NCBI GenBank assembly: GCA_963732655.1 | Contig: CAVTAI010000017.1 | Location: 124,001-188,000 of the forward strand | DNA from: CAVTWS01 sp963732655 | GTDB taxonomy: Bacteria; Actinomycetota; Acidimicrobiia; Acidimicrobiales; SHLQ01 | Direction: 5' to 3' | DNA: 64,000 nucleotides | Part shown: in pieces, positions 1-8,421 of the stretch | Layout: every line of letters begins with the position of its first letter | Numbering within the stretch: position 1 is the first letter of the stretch | Program-made: the position numbers and the translations under genes | Notes under the pieces: generated by a model | What the model was told of the DNA's origin: nothing | The model's database searches: none | What the model saw: only the letters and a program-made list of their open reading frames with translations

Positions 1-84
1 GTCGAGATCGTCCTCGGCCAGCTCGAAGATCGTGACGCAGTACTCCTCGACCGCCGGGTGGTACTCGCCGCGATGCTGAACCAT
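1..84 (-). CDS. DtxR/MntR-family metal-dependent regulator, N-terminal fragment
   Basis: Only the first 28 codons lie in the window; the gene continues past the left edge. The start is ATG at 84-82. The residues around HPAVEEYCVTIFELAEDD resemble the first helix of the winged-helix domain of DtxR/IdeR/MntR regulators, which repress metal uptake genes when loaded with Fe or Mn. A TAGACT -10 box (complement of 91-96) lies 6 bases before the ATG, so the mRNA is probably leaderless. The metal-binding and dimer domains cannot be seen, so metal specificity is unknown. Confidence 0.6.
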   Translation of the reverse strand, partial: MVQHRGEYHPAVEEYCVTIFELAEDDLD

Positions 85-136
85 GCCAGGAGTCTAGGGC
101 CAGCCCGCCTCGCCGGGCTCCGGGCCCACGGGGCGA

Positions 137-937
137 TCAGCGTTGGAAGGCGCTGATCACGGCATCAGCCAGTTCTGGGCGGCAGACGACCATCCCGGAC
201 ACCCACGGATCCGAGGCGTTGTAACGAAGGGGACGACCATCGATGCCCGACACGTGCAGCCCGGCGGCCGCGGCCACCGCCATCGGGGCACAGGCGTCCC
301 ACTCGTAGATGCCGCCGCCGTGCACGTAGATGTCGGCGTCGCCCCGGACCACCAGCATGGCCTTGACCCCGGCGCTGCCGAGGGCACCGACATCGGCCCC
401 GACACCGCTGGACAGGCGGTAGCCGTCGATGTTGGCGCGTGACCGGCTCACCACCGCGAGGGGGCGTTCTCGCCGTTCGTCGGGCAGATCGCTCGGGTAG
501 GCCGGCGCCGGGTCAGTTCCGTAGGTGGCCGACAGAGCGGGGAGGCTGACGGCCGCCGCCGCCGGTTCGCCACCGACGCACAGCGCGACGTGAACCGCCC
601 ACTCGCCGCTCCAGGGTCGTCCGTAGTCGTTCGTGCCGTCGAGCGGATCGACGATCCAGACCCGCTCGGACTGGAGCCGGGACGGGTCGTCGAACCCCTC
701 CTCGGACAGGACGGCGTCCCGGGGCCGATAGGCGTGGAGCCGCTCGACGAGGAACTCGTGGGCGAGCCGGTCACCCATCATCTGCAGCTGGCTCATTCGG
801 GCCTTCTGGTCGACCATGCGCTCACGGATCTCCAACAGCAACAGCCCAGCCTCGTGCGCCAGCCAGTAGGCGAGCTGGTGGTCGTCGAACTCCTCCGGCT
901 CGAGGCTGGGTTGGCCCGCGGGACTCGACCTTTTCAG
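137..937 (-). CDS. cysQ: 3'(2'),5'-bisphosphate nucleotidase / inositol-phosphatase family protein (CysQ-like)
   Basis: Mg-dependent phosphatase of the IMPase fold, expected to hydrolyse PAP/PAPS or inositol phosphates. The motif WIVDPLDGTNDY carries the metal-binding Asp residues, and a second motif near the C-terminus (YEWDACAPMAVAAAAG) matches the family WD(x)AA site. Homology to actinobacterial CysQ starts near DDHQLAYWLAHEAG, upstream of the first usual start (TTG at 841). The frame is open back to the stop of the upstream gene but has no ATG, GTG or TTG there; a CTG at 937 with GAGGGG five bases upstream gives 266 aa, the normal CysQ length. The start is therefore uncertain. It probably shares an operon with the upstream cleavage enzyme, which is in the same reading frame with one TGA between them. 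Confidence 0.75.
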   Translation of the reverse strand: MKRSSPAGQPSLEPEEFDDHQLAYWLAHEAGLLLLEIRERMVDQKARMSQLQMMGDRLAHEFLVERLHAYRPRDAVLSEEGFDDPSRLQSERVWIVDPLDGTNDYGRPWSGEWAVHVALCVGGEPAAAAVSLPALSATYGTDPAPAYPSDLPDERRERPLAVVSRSRANIDGYRLSSGVGADVGALGSAGVKAMLVVRGDADIYVHGGGIYEWDACAPMAVAAAAGLHVSGIDGRPLRYNASDPWVSGMVVCRPELADAVISAFQR

Positions 938-946
938 CAGGACCCC

Positions 947-1852
947 TCAGCCACGGGCGGTTCCCACGGGAAGGCGCAGGATCTCGGCCGCCTCGATGCA
1001 GGTGGCCGGCCGACGGCCACAGGCCTCGACCAACGCCACCGCCCGTTCCACCGCGACCCGGTTGCTCTCCGCCGAGGGGTCGTCCTCGAGTCCAACACGG
1101 ATGTGGCCGCCCTGTTCGACGGCCAACCGGGCCACCGGCGTCGAGAGGATGTCGCCGCCGAGCAACGTGACGGCCCACGGGAGATCGGTGTCGGCGAGCA
1201 TCGCACGATACAACGCCAGGGCTTCGGGGATCGCCGGCGCCGAGAAGGTCGGGTAGCCGGTGCCGAAGTAGCCCCGATCTCCGGAGAAGTACAGCTTGAC
1301 GAGGCTGCCCGCCGGCAGGGTCCCCGCCCGGTGGAACCCCAACGCCATCCGGAGAAAGCCGGGTTCATAGATCGCCATGCTCGGGCCGAGCCCCAACTCG
1401 GCACACGTCGCCATCATGTACCGCACATCGTTCGGGCTGTTGGTGTAGACGAAATCGGTGGCGGAGGGCAGGCCGTGGGCACCGAAGCTGGCCAGGTTGG
1501 CCGAACCAGGGTCGAGCACTCCGCACCGGATCAACCCCGCCTGCGCCAGGAGGCGATGGTGGTCGTACCGGTCTTGGATCGAGGCGCCCCCGGACATCGT
1601 CGGGTAGAGCACGGCATCGGGACGTTCGTCGAGCACCAACCGGAACGTCGCCGCATAGTCCTCGGCGGTGTCGGCGACGCCGGCGCGTTCACCGAAGGGC
1701 CTCGACGTGTGGGTGTGGACGACCGACGCGCCCACGTCGAGGCAAGTGACGGCATCGGCGGCAATCTCTTCCGGCGACTCGGGAGCGGCGGCGTTCCGGT
1801 CCCTACGGGTGACGCCGTTGACCGCGACTTCGATGACCACCGGCGGCTGCAT
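947..1852 (-). CDS. BKACE-family beta-keto acid cleavage enzyme (DUF849)
   Basis: 301 aa, ATG at 1852. BKACE enzymes use a divalent metal to condense a beta-keto acid with acetyl-CoA and cleave it to a CoA ester plus acetoacetate; the founding member is the 3-keto-5-aminohexanoate cleavage enzyme of lysine fermentation. The family metal site VHTHTSRP (residues about 44-51) is present, as are YPTMSGGAS and a late LLGGDIL/GLEDD region typical of the TIM barrel. The exact keto acid cannot be read from sequence. It lies 54 bases after the TetR gene and just before cysQ on the same strand, so the TetR protein is a likely regulator. Confidence 0.85.
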   Translation of the reverse strand: MQPPVVIEVAVNGVTRRDRNAAAPESPEEIAADAVTCLDVGASVVHTHTSRPFGERAGVADTAEDYAATFRLVLDERPDAVLYPTMSGGASIQDRYDHHRLLAQAGLIRCGVLDPGSANLASFGAHGLPSATDFVYTNSPNDVRYMMATCAELGLGPSMAIYEPGFLRMALGFHRAGTLPAGSLVKLYFSGDRGYFGTGYPTFSAPAIPEALALYRAMLADTDLPWAVTLLGGDILSTPVARLAVEQGGHIRVGLEDDPSAESNRVAVERAVALVEACGRRPATCIEAAEILRLPVGTARG

Positions 1853-1906
1853 GGAACCATCATCGCACCCAGGTCGCCCCGGGCCCGAACCCGTCGGGGC
1901 GGTGGC

Positions 1907-3263
1907 CTACTCGACGACCTCGGCGATGAACCGCTGCATCGACAGGCCCACCTCACCGATCAGTGCTCCGGCCTGGTCGGGTTGCCCATCAAGGCGCAAC
2001 ATCACCGAGAACGGCACGGCGGCGCAGATCGCTCCGGTCGCCACCGCCTGTTCCCGATCCATGGACGGCCGTAGCCACTGCAGGTAGTCGGCGATGATGA
2101 GGCCGCGGCTGCTCGGGAAGGAGAGGCGGATGGCGTTCAGTTCGGGTTCGGCCTGGAGCGCCCGATAGAGAGTGACGACCTTGGATCGAACCGAGGCCCG
2201 CCCCGCCACGTTGGTGAGGCGGCCGATCAGGAACGAACGCCACTCCGGCCAGGTGCCATCGGGGTCGGGCTCCACGAGCTCCATGAAGTCCCGTTTGACC
2301 AGGTATCGATCGGCGAGCGTCTTGACGAGCGACGACTTGTCCTCGAAGTAGCGGTACACGGTGGCGATGTTGACGTCGGCTCGCTCGGCCACCAAGGCGG
2401 TGGTGAGGCCCTCATAACCGACCTCGCCGAGCAGCTCCATCGTGGCGTCGAGGATGCTTTCGACGGCTTCGATGGCCCGCTTCTGAACCGGTTCCCGCCG
2501 CAGGTGATGCAACGGTAGGGGCGACGGTGGTACGTCGCCGAGGTCGTCGAGAGGTGGATGGACTCGGGGACCGAGCTCGTTCGTGAGGTAACCGGAGACG
2601 TACCCCACGAGCCACCGATGGAGCTCACCCATCAAGACCGGGGTGGGAATGTCGAACGTCGTGACGAGCTCGATCACACTCAGCGCGCCGGTCACGCTGA
2701 CGTCGGCGATCGCCAACGCCTGCTCGTAGCTGAGATCGGGACGGGTCGACGCCAACCGTGTCGCGCAGCGTTCGATGAGGTCGGCGTGCGCACGTGCCTC
2801 GTGCGGCCACAACCGTGGGCAGGCGTTCAGTGCTTGGCGCACTGCTTGGCCATCCTGCCTCGACGTCCGCGAGGAGCGCCCCGGCCAACAGCTGACCGAT
2901 CGCGTCCGAGAACCAATCCGACACCGAGCTCGCCTCGAGGGTGTCGAATGCGGCCGACAGGCGTTCCACGATGGACTCGTGGTTGCGTTCCGCGAGCGTC
3001 GCCACCAACGCCGCTTTGTCCTCGAAGTACCGGTACAGCGTGGCGATGTTGACCCCGGCCCGCTCGGCGACGAGTGCCGTGGTCAGGCCCTCGAACCCGG
3101 TTTCATCCAGGACCGCTCGAGCCGTGGCGAGCAACAGCTCGCGCGTCTCCACGGCCCTCGCCTTGACGGGGGTTACTCGTGGTTTCGTCGAATCTGGCCC
3201 TGCCCGCTCAGGACCCGCCCCAGTGTCGACCGACCCAACTGCGATGACGTCGGTTTGCAACAA
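1907..3263 (-). CDS. tandem TetR-family regulator (two TetR units), frameshifted
   Basis: Two complete TetR DNA-binding domains lie head to tail on one strand. The first, in the frame starting at TTG 3263, has LTTALVAERAGVNIATLYRY; the second, in the frame ending at 1907, has almost the same helix-turn-helix, LTTALVAERADVNIATVYRY. The first frame runs into non-homologous sequence near 2850-2875, exactly where the other frame begins to look like a TetR ligand-binding domain (VRQALNACPRLWPHEA). Rejoining by a 1-nt shift gives one protein of about 450 aa with order HTH - ligand domain - HTH - ligand domain. No usual start other than TTG precedes the first domain. It may be a natural double TetR split by an indel or two adjacent genes. 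It probably controls the BKACE gene downstream. Confidence 0.7.
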
Positions 3264-3348
3264 CGTGCACTCTAGCCAACCCGGTCGGCGTCAGAGGAGT
3301 CGAGATGGCATCATCCGCAGAGAAGTCACCTGAAGCTTTACTTCGCGT

Positions 3349-4152
3349 TCACGCCGGTCGGCGGGGCGCTCGGCGGCGATCCTGGAGGAACGGGAACGTC
3401 TGACGCACGGACCGCACGTGCTCCACATCAACCTCCGCGACGAGCAGCACCTCGCCGCCCGCACCTGACGCGAGCACCTCACCGAGCGGGTCCACGATGC
3501 GGCTGTCGCCCACGTAATCGAGCCCGCCACCCCGGCCGACTCGGTTGACGCCGACCACATAGGCCTGGTTCTCGATGGCCCGTGCCGTGAGCAGGGCCTG
3601 CCAGTGGGCGCGGCGAGCGGCGGGCCAGTTGGCCACGACGATGTACAGGTCCGTCGATTCCGCCACGGACCAGAACTCGTCAGCGAAGCGCAGGTCGTAA
3701 CACACGAACGGGGTCACCCGGACACCGTTGATGTCGAAGGTCACGACCTCAGATCCGGCGTCGAAGTGTTGGTGTTCGCCGGCATAGGTGAACGGGTGGA
3801 TCTTGGAGTACCGATGGACCTCTCCCGTGGGTCCGACCAGCGTGAACCGGTTCGTGGGACGCTCGAGGCCGGGGGTGCGCTCCGGCAACGAACCGCAGAG
3901 CCAGAGGTGGTGAGTGTGTGCCTGCTCGGCGAGGAACCGGGTCGTCGGTCCGTCGGGAGGTTCAGCCTGCGCAGCGGCGTTCGAGGAGAACCCGGTGGCG
4001 AAGAACTCGGTGAGCACCACCAAGTTCGCGCCGGCGCCCGCTGCACCGGCGACCAGCGGAGCGAGGTGCTCGAAGTTGGCGGCCGGGTCCTCCCAGACGA
4101 TGTCGTGCTGGATCGCCGCCACCCGAAGGCGCCCAGGATCGGTCGTCGTCAT
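3349..4152 (-). CDS. carbon-nitrogen hydrolase, omega-amidase type (YafV/Nit2-like)
   Basis: 267 aa nitrilase-superfamily enzyme with the catalytic triad visible as Glu49 (LTEFF), Lys117 (YSKIHPF) and Cys151 (FVCYDLRF). The segment YSKIHPFTYAGEHQHF is typical of the omega-amidase branch, which hydrolyses alpha-ketoglutaramate and alpha-ketosuccinamate left by glutamine or asparagine transamination. Its ATG overlaps the stop of the upstream aminotransferase (ATGA), so the two are translationally coupled. The pairing is the same as ybdL/yafV of enterobacteria, where transaminase and amidase together make methionine formation from its keto acid irreversible. Function by family and neighbourhood; substrate is inferred. 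Confidence 0.87.
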   Translation of the reverse strand: MTTTDPGRLRVAAIQHDIVWEDPAANFEHLAPLVAGAAGAGANLVVLTEFFATGFSSNAAAQAEPPDGPTTRFLAEQAHTHHLWLCGSLPERTPGLERPTNRFTLVGPTGEVHRYSKIHPFTYAGEHQHFDAGSEVVTFDINGVRVTPFVCYDLRFADEFWSVAESTDLYIVVANWPAARRAHWQALLTARAIENQAYVVGVNRVGRGGGLDYVGDSRIVDPLGEVLASGAGGEVLLVAEVDVEHVRSVRQTFPFLQDRRRAPRRPA

Positions 4153-5327
4153 GACGAGGTCCCGCCGCGCAGCCGCGACAGTCGATGAATGGCCTCGTCG
4201 AGCACCTCGTCACGTTTGCAGAAGGCGAACCGGATCAGGGGAGCTCCCTCCACCTTGTCGTCGTAGAAGACGACGTTCGGCACGGCGACCACTCCGCACC
4301 GCTCCGGCAACTGGCGGCAGAAGGCGCGACCGTCGAAGGCACCGAGCGGTCGGATGTCCGCGGTGATGAAATAGGTGCCGGCCGGGAGGAGTACCCCGAA
4401 CCCTGCGGAGGCCAGGCCACGAGCGAGGCGATCTCGTTTGGCGAGCAGGTCCGCCCGGAACTCGTGGAAATACGCATCGCCCAGCCGGAGGCCGACGGCG
4501 ATGGCGTGCTGGAACGGCGCACCGTTCACGTACGTCAGGAACTGCTTCGCCGTGCGGACCGCCTCGACCAGCTGGGAGGGGGCGGTCAGCCATCCGACCT
4601 TCCAGCCCGTGAACGAGAACGTCTTTCCTGCGGAGGAGATCGTGATGGTGCGATCCGCCATGCCCGGGAGCGACGCCATCGGGATGTGCGTGCCGTCGAA
4701 GACGAGGTGTTCATAGACCTCATCGGTCACGACCGTCAGATCGTGGCGGCGGGCCAGCGCAGCCACATGGACCAGCTCGTCGTAGGTGAACACCTTCCCG
4801 GTGGGGTTGTGGGGCGTGTTCAACAAGATCAGGCGGGTACGCGGTGAGATGGCGGCTTCGAGGTCGGCCGGGTCGTAGTCGTACGACGGCGCCCGCAACG
4901 TGACGACACGACGTTGCGCGCCGGCCATGGCGATACACGCGGCGTAGGAGTCGTAGTACGGCTCGAAGACCACGACCTCGTCACCGGTGTCGAGGAGCGC
5001 CAGCAGGCACGCAGCGATCGCTTCGGTCGCCCCGGCCGTGACCAGGACCTCACGATCAGGGTCGACGTCGAGACCATAGAACCGCTGCTGGTGCTCCGCG
5101 ATCGCCCGTCGGAGCTCGGGGATGCCGTTGCCCGGCGGGTACTGATTGTGACCGGCACGAATGGCGGCGACAGCTGCTTCGGCCACCTCCGTGGGGCCAT
5201 CGGAGTCGGGGAATCCCTGACCGAGGTTCACGGCGCCCGTGCTCTGCGCCAACGCGGTCATCTCGGCGAAGATCGTTTCTCCGAAGCCCTGGAGTCGAGC
5301 AGTCAGAAACGGGAGACGGCCGGTCAC
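4149..5327 (-). CDS. PLP-dependent aminotransferase class I/II (methionine/glutamine aminotransferase-like)
   Basis: About 392 aa, fold type I aminotransferase. The PLP lysine is in SSAGKTFSFTGWKVGW; NTPHNPTGKVF and the early NLGQGFPDSDGP motif place it in the YbdL / kynurenine aminotransferase / DapC-like group. The reading frame is open to 5468, but that would overlap the anti-sigma gene ending at 5372; GTG at 5327 starts just before the conserved GRLPFLTARLQGFGETIF and is preferred. It overlaps the omega-amidase downstream by four bases. Expected to transaminate keto acids such as 2-oxo-4-methylthiobutyrate with glutamine. DapC function is possible but less likely beside an omega-amidase. 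Confidence 0.85.
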   Translation of the reverse strand: MTGRLPFLTARLQGFGETIFAEMTALAQSTGAVNLGQGFPDSDGPTEVAEAAVAAIRAGHNQYPPGNGIPELRRAIAEHQQRFYGLDVDPDREVLVTAGATEAIAACLLALLDTGDEVVVFEPYYDSYAACIAMAGAQRRVVTLRAPSYDYDPADLEAAISPRTRLILLNTPHNPTGKVFTYDELVHVAALARRHDLTVVTDEVYEHLVFDGTHIPMASLPGMADRTITISSAGKTFSFTGWKVGWLTAPSQLVEAVRTAKQFLTYVNGAPFQHAIAVGLRLGDAYFHEFRADLLAKRDRLARGLASAGFGVLLPAGTYFITADIRPLGAFDGRAFCRQLPERCGVVAVPNVVFYDDKVEGAPLIRFAFCKRDEVLDEAIHRLSRLRGGTSS

Positions 5328-5371
5328 CTCGACCAGGCTACGCGGCCCAACCTCCGGGCCCGGCGTCTGGG

Positions 5372-5821
5372 TCAGATGGGATCGCGTCGCGTGAACTCGC
5401 ATCGGACACGGAGCGTGCTCTCGGCGAGCGAGACCTCCATACGATCGCTGATCGACCGGGCGATCCACAACCCGCGCCCGGTCAGGCTGTTCGGTGGAGG
5501 AACCACCGATCCGATGACGGGAACGGTCGTGCCGGCGGCCGCCACCGACGAGATCTCCAGCTCGAAGCGATCGCCGGCGCGCTTGCAGAACACGTGAAAG
5601 GTGTCGCCCACCCCGTACTCCACGGCATTCGTGGCGAGCTCACTACACGCCAGCTCGATGTCGAACACGGTGTCGGAGTCCCTCGTCCACCGCTGCGCCA
5701 GTTCTGACACCATCCGGCGGGCGATCCCCACGGACGCGGTTGCGCTGCTGAGATCGCGCCCGATCATGGGCGATGGACCCGGACTGATGGTTTGGGAACG
5801 CAGACCGTCACGACCCGACAT
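5372..5821 (-). CDS. RsbW-like anti-sigma serine kinase / HATPase_c
   Basis: 149 aa single-domain GHKL ATPase of the RsbW/SpoIIAB type. The N box is ELATNAVEYG (about residues 62-71) and the G box is in LTGRGLWIARSISD. Such proteins hold a SigB/SigF sigma factor inactive and phosphorylate a STAS antagonist. The sigma factor and the STAS protein of the same island lie less than 3 kb away, making this the best candidate for the switch kinase here. It lies 45 bases upstream of the aminotransferase start on the same strand and could be co-transcribed with it, but nothing links them functionally. Confidence 0.85.
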   Translation of the reverse strand: MSGRDGLRSQTISPGPSPMIGRDLSSATASVGIARRMVSELAQRWTRDSDTVFDIELACSELATNAVEYGVGDTFHVFCKRAGDRFELEISSVAAAGTTVPVIGSVVPPPNSLTGRGLWIARSISDRMEVSLAESTLRVRCEFTRRDPI

Positions 5822-5860
5822 CTTCCATCACCGTTGTCGGGCCGAGGTGGACACGGCGAC

Positions 5861-6457
5861 TCAAAGCACCGCGGCAAACCGGGACGCGACGTCGTCCCAG
5901 TCGATGATCTGCCACAGCGCGTCGACGTACGCTTCCTTGTCGTTCTCGTACTTCAGATAGTAGGCGTGCTCCCAGCCGTCGATCACCAGGAGCGGATATC
6001 CACCCACGGACAGGTTGGCATGATGGTCGTGGATCTGGGCCACCTGGAGACGTCCCGAACACGGCTCCCACACTAGCGCCGCCCACCCCGCGCCCTGAAT
6101 GGATGTCGCCGCGGCGGCCAGGTGGCTCCGCGCCGTGTCGAACGAGCCGAGGTCTCCTTTGATGGCCGAGGCCAGATCACCCGACGGCCGAGACGCGGCA
6201 TCCGGGCTCAGGTTCGTCCACAACACCGAGTGGAGCACGTGACCGCTCACGTTGAACGCGAGTGCTCGCTCGAGCCCGGCGATGGCTCCGAAGTCCTCGC
6301 TCTCGCGAGCCCGAGCCAGCGACTCCATCGCCTCATTCGCGCCCTTGACGTAGGCCGCATGGTGCTTGTCGTGGTGCAGCTCCACCATGCGCGCCGTCAG
6401 TACGGGCTCCAGCGCGTCGTAGGTGTAGGTCAGTTCGGGCAACTCGTAGGTGGTCAT
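5861..6457 (-). CDS. superoxide dismutase, Fe/Mn type
   Basis: 198 aa. Dismutates superoxide to oxygen and hydrogen peroxide in the cytoplasm. All four metal ligands are visible: His28 (ELHHDKHH), His76 (GHVLHSVLW), Asp160 and His164 (IDGWEHAYY). The ATG at 6457 is chosen because it begins the family N-terminus (TYELPELTYTYDALEP) and has GGAGGAACC directly upstream. Sequence alone does not separate Fe from Mn use. Between an RsbW-like gene and a STAS gene, it is probably part of the general stress regulon. Confidence 0.95.
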   Translation of the reverse strand: MTTYELPELTYTYDALEPVLTARMVELHHDKHHAAYVKGANEAMESLARARESEDFGAIAGLERALAFNVSGHVLHSVLWTNLSPDAASRPSGDLASAIKGDLGSFDTARSHLAAAATSIQGAGWAALVWEPCSGRLQVAQIHDHHANLSVGGYPLLVIDGWEHAYYLKYENDKEAYVDALWQIIDWDDVASRFAAVL

Positions 6458-6576
6458 GGTTCCTCCCGGACCGACGATCAGTCGAAGGTCCCATTCCCGG
6501 TGCCATCTCGGGTCAAACCCTGCTGCTCCGGCCCCGCCGCCCGCAGGAGCCCGGAACTCCGATCGGTGGACCCCGC

Positions 6577-6879
6577 TCAACCGAGGTCGAGATGCGACTG
6601 CAGCCCGCTGATCTCGACGAGCCGCCGCACGGACGGCGGTGCATTGGCGACGATCAGCCCGCGGCCTCGCTCGCGCGTGCGCTCCGCCGCGTCGACCAAC
6701 ACCCGCAGTCCACTCGAATCCATGAAGGTGACACCCCCCACGTCGACCTCGACTGACCGTTCGGGCAGTTCGACGAGGACCTCCGCCAGCTGACCGGCTG
6801 TGTGGGCGTCGAGCTCGCCCACCAGCAGCCAGCCTCTGGACGTGGTGGTGATGTCGAGGGTCGACCCGATCTCAGGCAT
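6577..6879 (-). CDS. STAS-domain anti-sigma-factor antagonist (RsbV-like)
   Basis: 100 aa, whole protein is one STAS domain. The phosphorylatable serine is in FMDSSGLRVL (Ser54 or 55). When unphosphorylated, RsbV-type proteins bind RsbW-type kinases and free the sigma factor. ATG at 6879 is preceded by TAGTGT (complement of 6886-6891) six bases away, so translation is probably leaderless. The nearby phosphatases at 8422 and 10981 are the obvious enzymes to dephosphorylate it. Confidence 0.9.
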   Translation of the reverse strand: MPEIGSTLDITTTSRGWLLVGELDAHTAGQLAEVLVELPERSVEVDVGGVTFMDSSGLRVLVDAAERTRERGRGLIVANAPPSVRRLVEISGLQSHLDLG

Positions 6880-6941
6880 GGTCGAACACTACTGACCCCG
6901 GCGGCGGTCGTGCCGGCCCCGGCCAGGGACCGGCCGGGCCT

Positions 6942-7547
6942 TCAGTTCTGTCGATCGGCCGACCGGTGGACGACGTCGCCGGCCGCATCTTTCAAGTGGG
7001 CCCGGATGAACCACTGGAACAGCTCCAGTTGGCGAAGGTGCCCGATGAAGATGTCCTCGGACACCTTGTCGAGCTCGCTGAGCTTGTCGGCGGCAGTCCG
7101 GTGGTCCTCGATCACCCCCGAGTAGGCGTCGTCGAGTGCCGCGAGGTGACGGACCGATGGCTCGCGATTGAGCTGGTAGTCGTCCCAACTCCGAATGCGC
7201 ACGATGGCCCCCGGAGTACCCAGGGGCTCGCCACCCATGGTGGCGATGCGCTCGGCTACCTCGTCGGACATGGCTCGAATGGCATCAACCTGAGGATCGA
7301 GCATCTCGTGAACAGCGATGAAGTTCATGCCCACGACGTTCCAGTGAACGTGCTTCAGGGTCAGCTGCATGTCGAGCAGGGCGACGAGCCGCTCCTGCAA
7401 AATGTCGACCGCCGATGAGGAGTCGCGGATCGAAACGGACGGCACTGGCGTCTTGATGGGCTGCGACGCGCTCTTCGACGGGCGCTTGGGCCCGTTTCGG
7501 GAACCGTTCGTCGTTTTGCCTCGGGGTGGTGTCTTGGTGGTCGCCAC
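6942..7547 (-). CDS. dps: Dps-family ferritin-like DNA-protection protein
   Basis: 201 aa, start GTG at 7547 with GGGAGA upstream. The Dps fold begins near residue 45; LTLKHVHWNVVGMNF and LDPQVDAIRAMSDEVAERI supply the His, Asp and Glu of the ferroxidase site formed between subunits. A 40-residue N-terminal tail rich in Lys, Arg, Pro and Ser (TPPRGKTTNGSRNGPKRPSK) resembles the basic DNA-binding tails of mycobacterial and Deinococcus Dps. It stores iron by consuming H2O2 and coats DNA in stationary phase. Located directly downstream of the sigma factor on the same strand, it is a likely regulon member. Confidence 0.95.
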   Translation of the reverse strand: MATTKTPPRGKTTNGSRNGPKRPSKSASQPIKTPVPSVSIRDSSSAVDILQERLVALLDMQLTLKHVHWNVVGMNFIAVHEMLDPQVDAIRAMSDEVAERIATMGGEPLGTPGAIVRIRSWDDYQLNREPSVRHLAALDDAYSGVIEDHRTAADKLSELDKVSEDIFIGHLRQLELFQWFIRAHLKDAAGDVVHRSADRQN

Positions 7548-7627
7548 GGGTGTCTCCCTGGGTTGCCGGATCTTCGACCCCTACCCACGGCGACCCTGCG
7601 CCCAAACGCCGTGCCGTGCCGGCCCGA

Positions 7628-8382
7628 TCACGGCCCCTGATCGACCGCCTCCCGAAGGCGCTCGAAGGATCGACGCAGCAGTCGCGAGACATGCATCTGC
7701 GAGATGCCCATCACGGCGGCGATCTCGCTCTGCGACAGTTGCTCGAACACCCGCAGACGCACGATCTCTCGCTCGCGCTCGGGCAGCAGACGCAACATGC
7801 CCGCCACCTCGTCGATCCCCTCGGCCTCGGCGAAACCGGGTTCGACCGCCCGCACTTCATGTCGCGGACCCCCGGACGACCGTTCGTCCGAGGGCGTGGC
7901 GTCGAGCGAACCAACAGTCGCCGCGGCGCTGGCCGCCAACCCGCGTAGAACGTCCTCGCGGGGGATCTCAGATGGGCCGCCAGGGTGTCGACGGTCGGCG
8001 CTCGCCCATCTCGGTGGGTCATCTCCTCGACGGCACTCCGGACGAGCAGGTGCAGCTCCTTGGCGCTGCGAGGCACCTTGACCAACCACGTCCGATCCCG
8101 GAAGTGGCGACGGAGCTCTCCTTCGATGGTGAGGCCGGCGAACGAGGCGAACGGCACGCCCATCTCGGGGTCGAACCGGTCGACGGCCTTCACCAAACCC
8201 AACATGGCCACTTGACGGAGGTCTTCATCGACACCGCGACCGGGCGAGAAGCGCCGGGCGAAGTGGACGGCCAGTCCCATGTGCTGCTCGACCAGCTGGT
8301 TGCGCAGCCGACGCTCGCGCGTCGACGCGAACGAGCGGAAGGCCTCGGCCTCCAGTGCTCTGGTCTCCTGGTCGCCCATCAT
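7628..8382 (-). CDS. SigB/SigF-type RNA polymerase sigma factor, frameshifted
   Basis: Rejoined length about 251 aa. Region 2 (NQLVEQHMGLAVHFARRFSPGRG then LRQVAMLGLVKAVDRFDP) and region 3 are read from ATG 8382; near 7969 the frame must change to read IPREDVLRGLAAS and the region 4 helix-turn-helix LSQSEIAAVMGISQMHVSRL. Adding one G in the sequence CATCTGAGATC restores a typical region 3 (AAHLEIPRED). No anti-sigma-independent features such as an ECF extension are seen. The gene is divergent from the phosphatase at 8422 with only about 40 bases between starts. It is the natural target of the RsbW/RsbV proteins around it. The break may be a sequence error. Confidence 0.85.
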
Positions 8383-8409
8383 CCCGAGATTCGCACATGC
8401 GGGAGCCAG

Positions 8410-8415
8410 TACGAT
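8410..8415 (+). promoter_or_regulatory. -10 box TACGAT giving a leaderless GTG start
   Basis: TACGAT is followed by six bases and then the GTG of the GAF-PAS-GAF-PP2C gene at 8422. It lies in the 39-base gap shared with the divergent sigma factor. No Shine-Dalgarno sequence is present, so this box fixes the start. Confidence 0.55.
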
Positions 8416-8421
8416 GCCAAC

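Noticed and set aside
590..2074. Long plus-strand open frame opposite the BKACE and cysQ genes
   Set aside because: No family features, Arg/Gly/His-rich composition typical of antisense frames in GC-rich DNA; the opposite strand has clear homologues.
7369..8421. Upstream extension of the PP2C gene over the dps-sigma region
   Set aside because: The extension is antisense to the sigma factor and dps and lacks homology; GTG 8422 with its -10 box is the better start.
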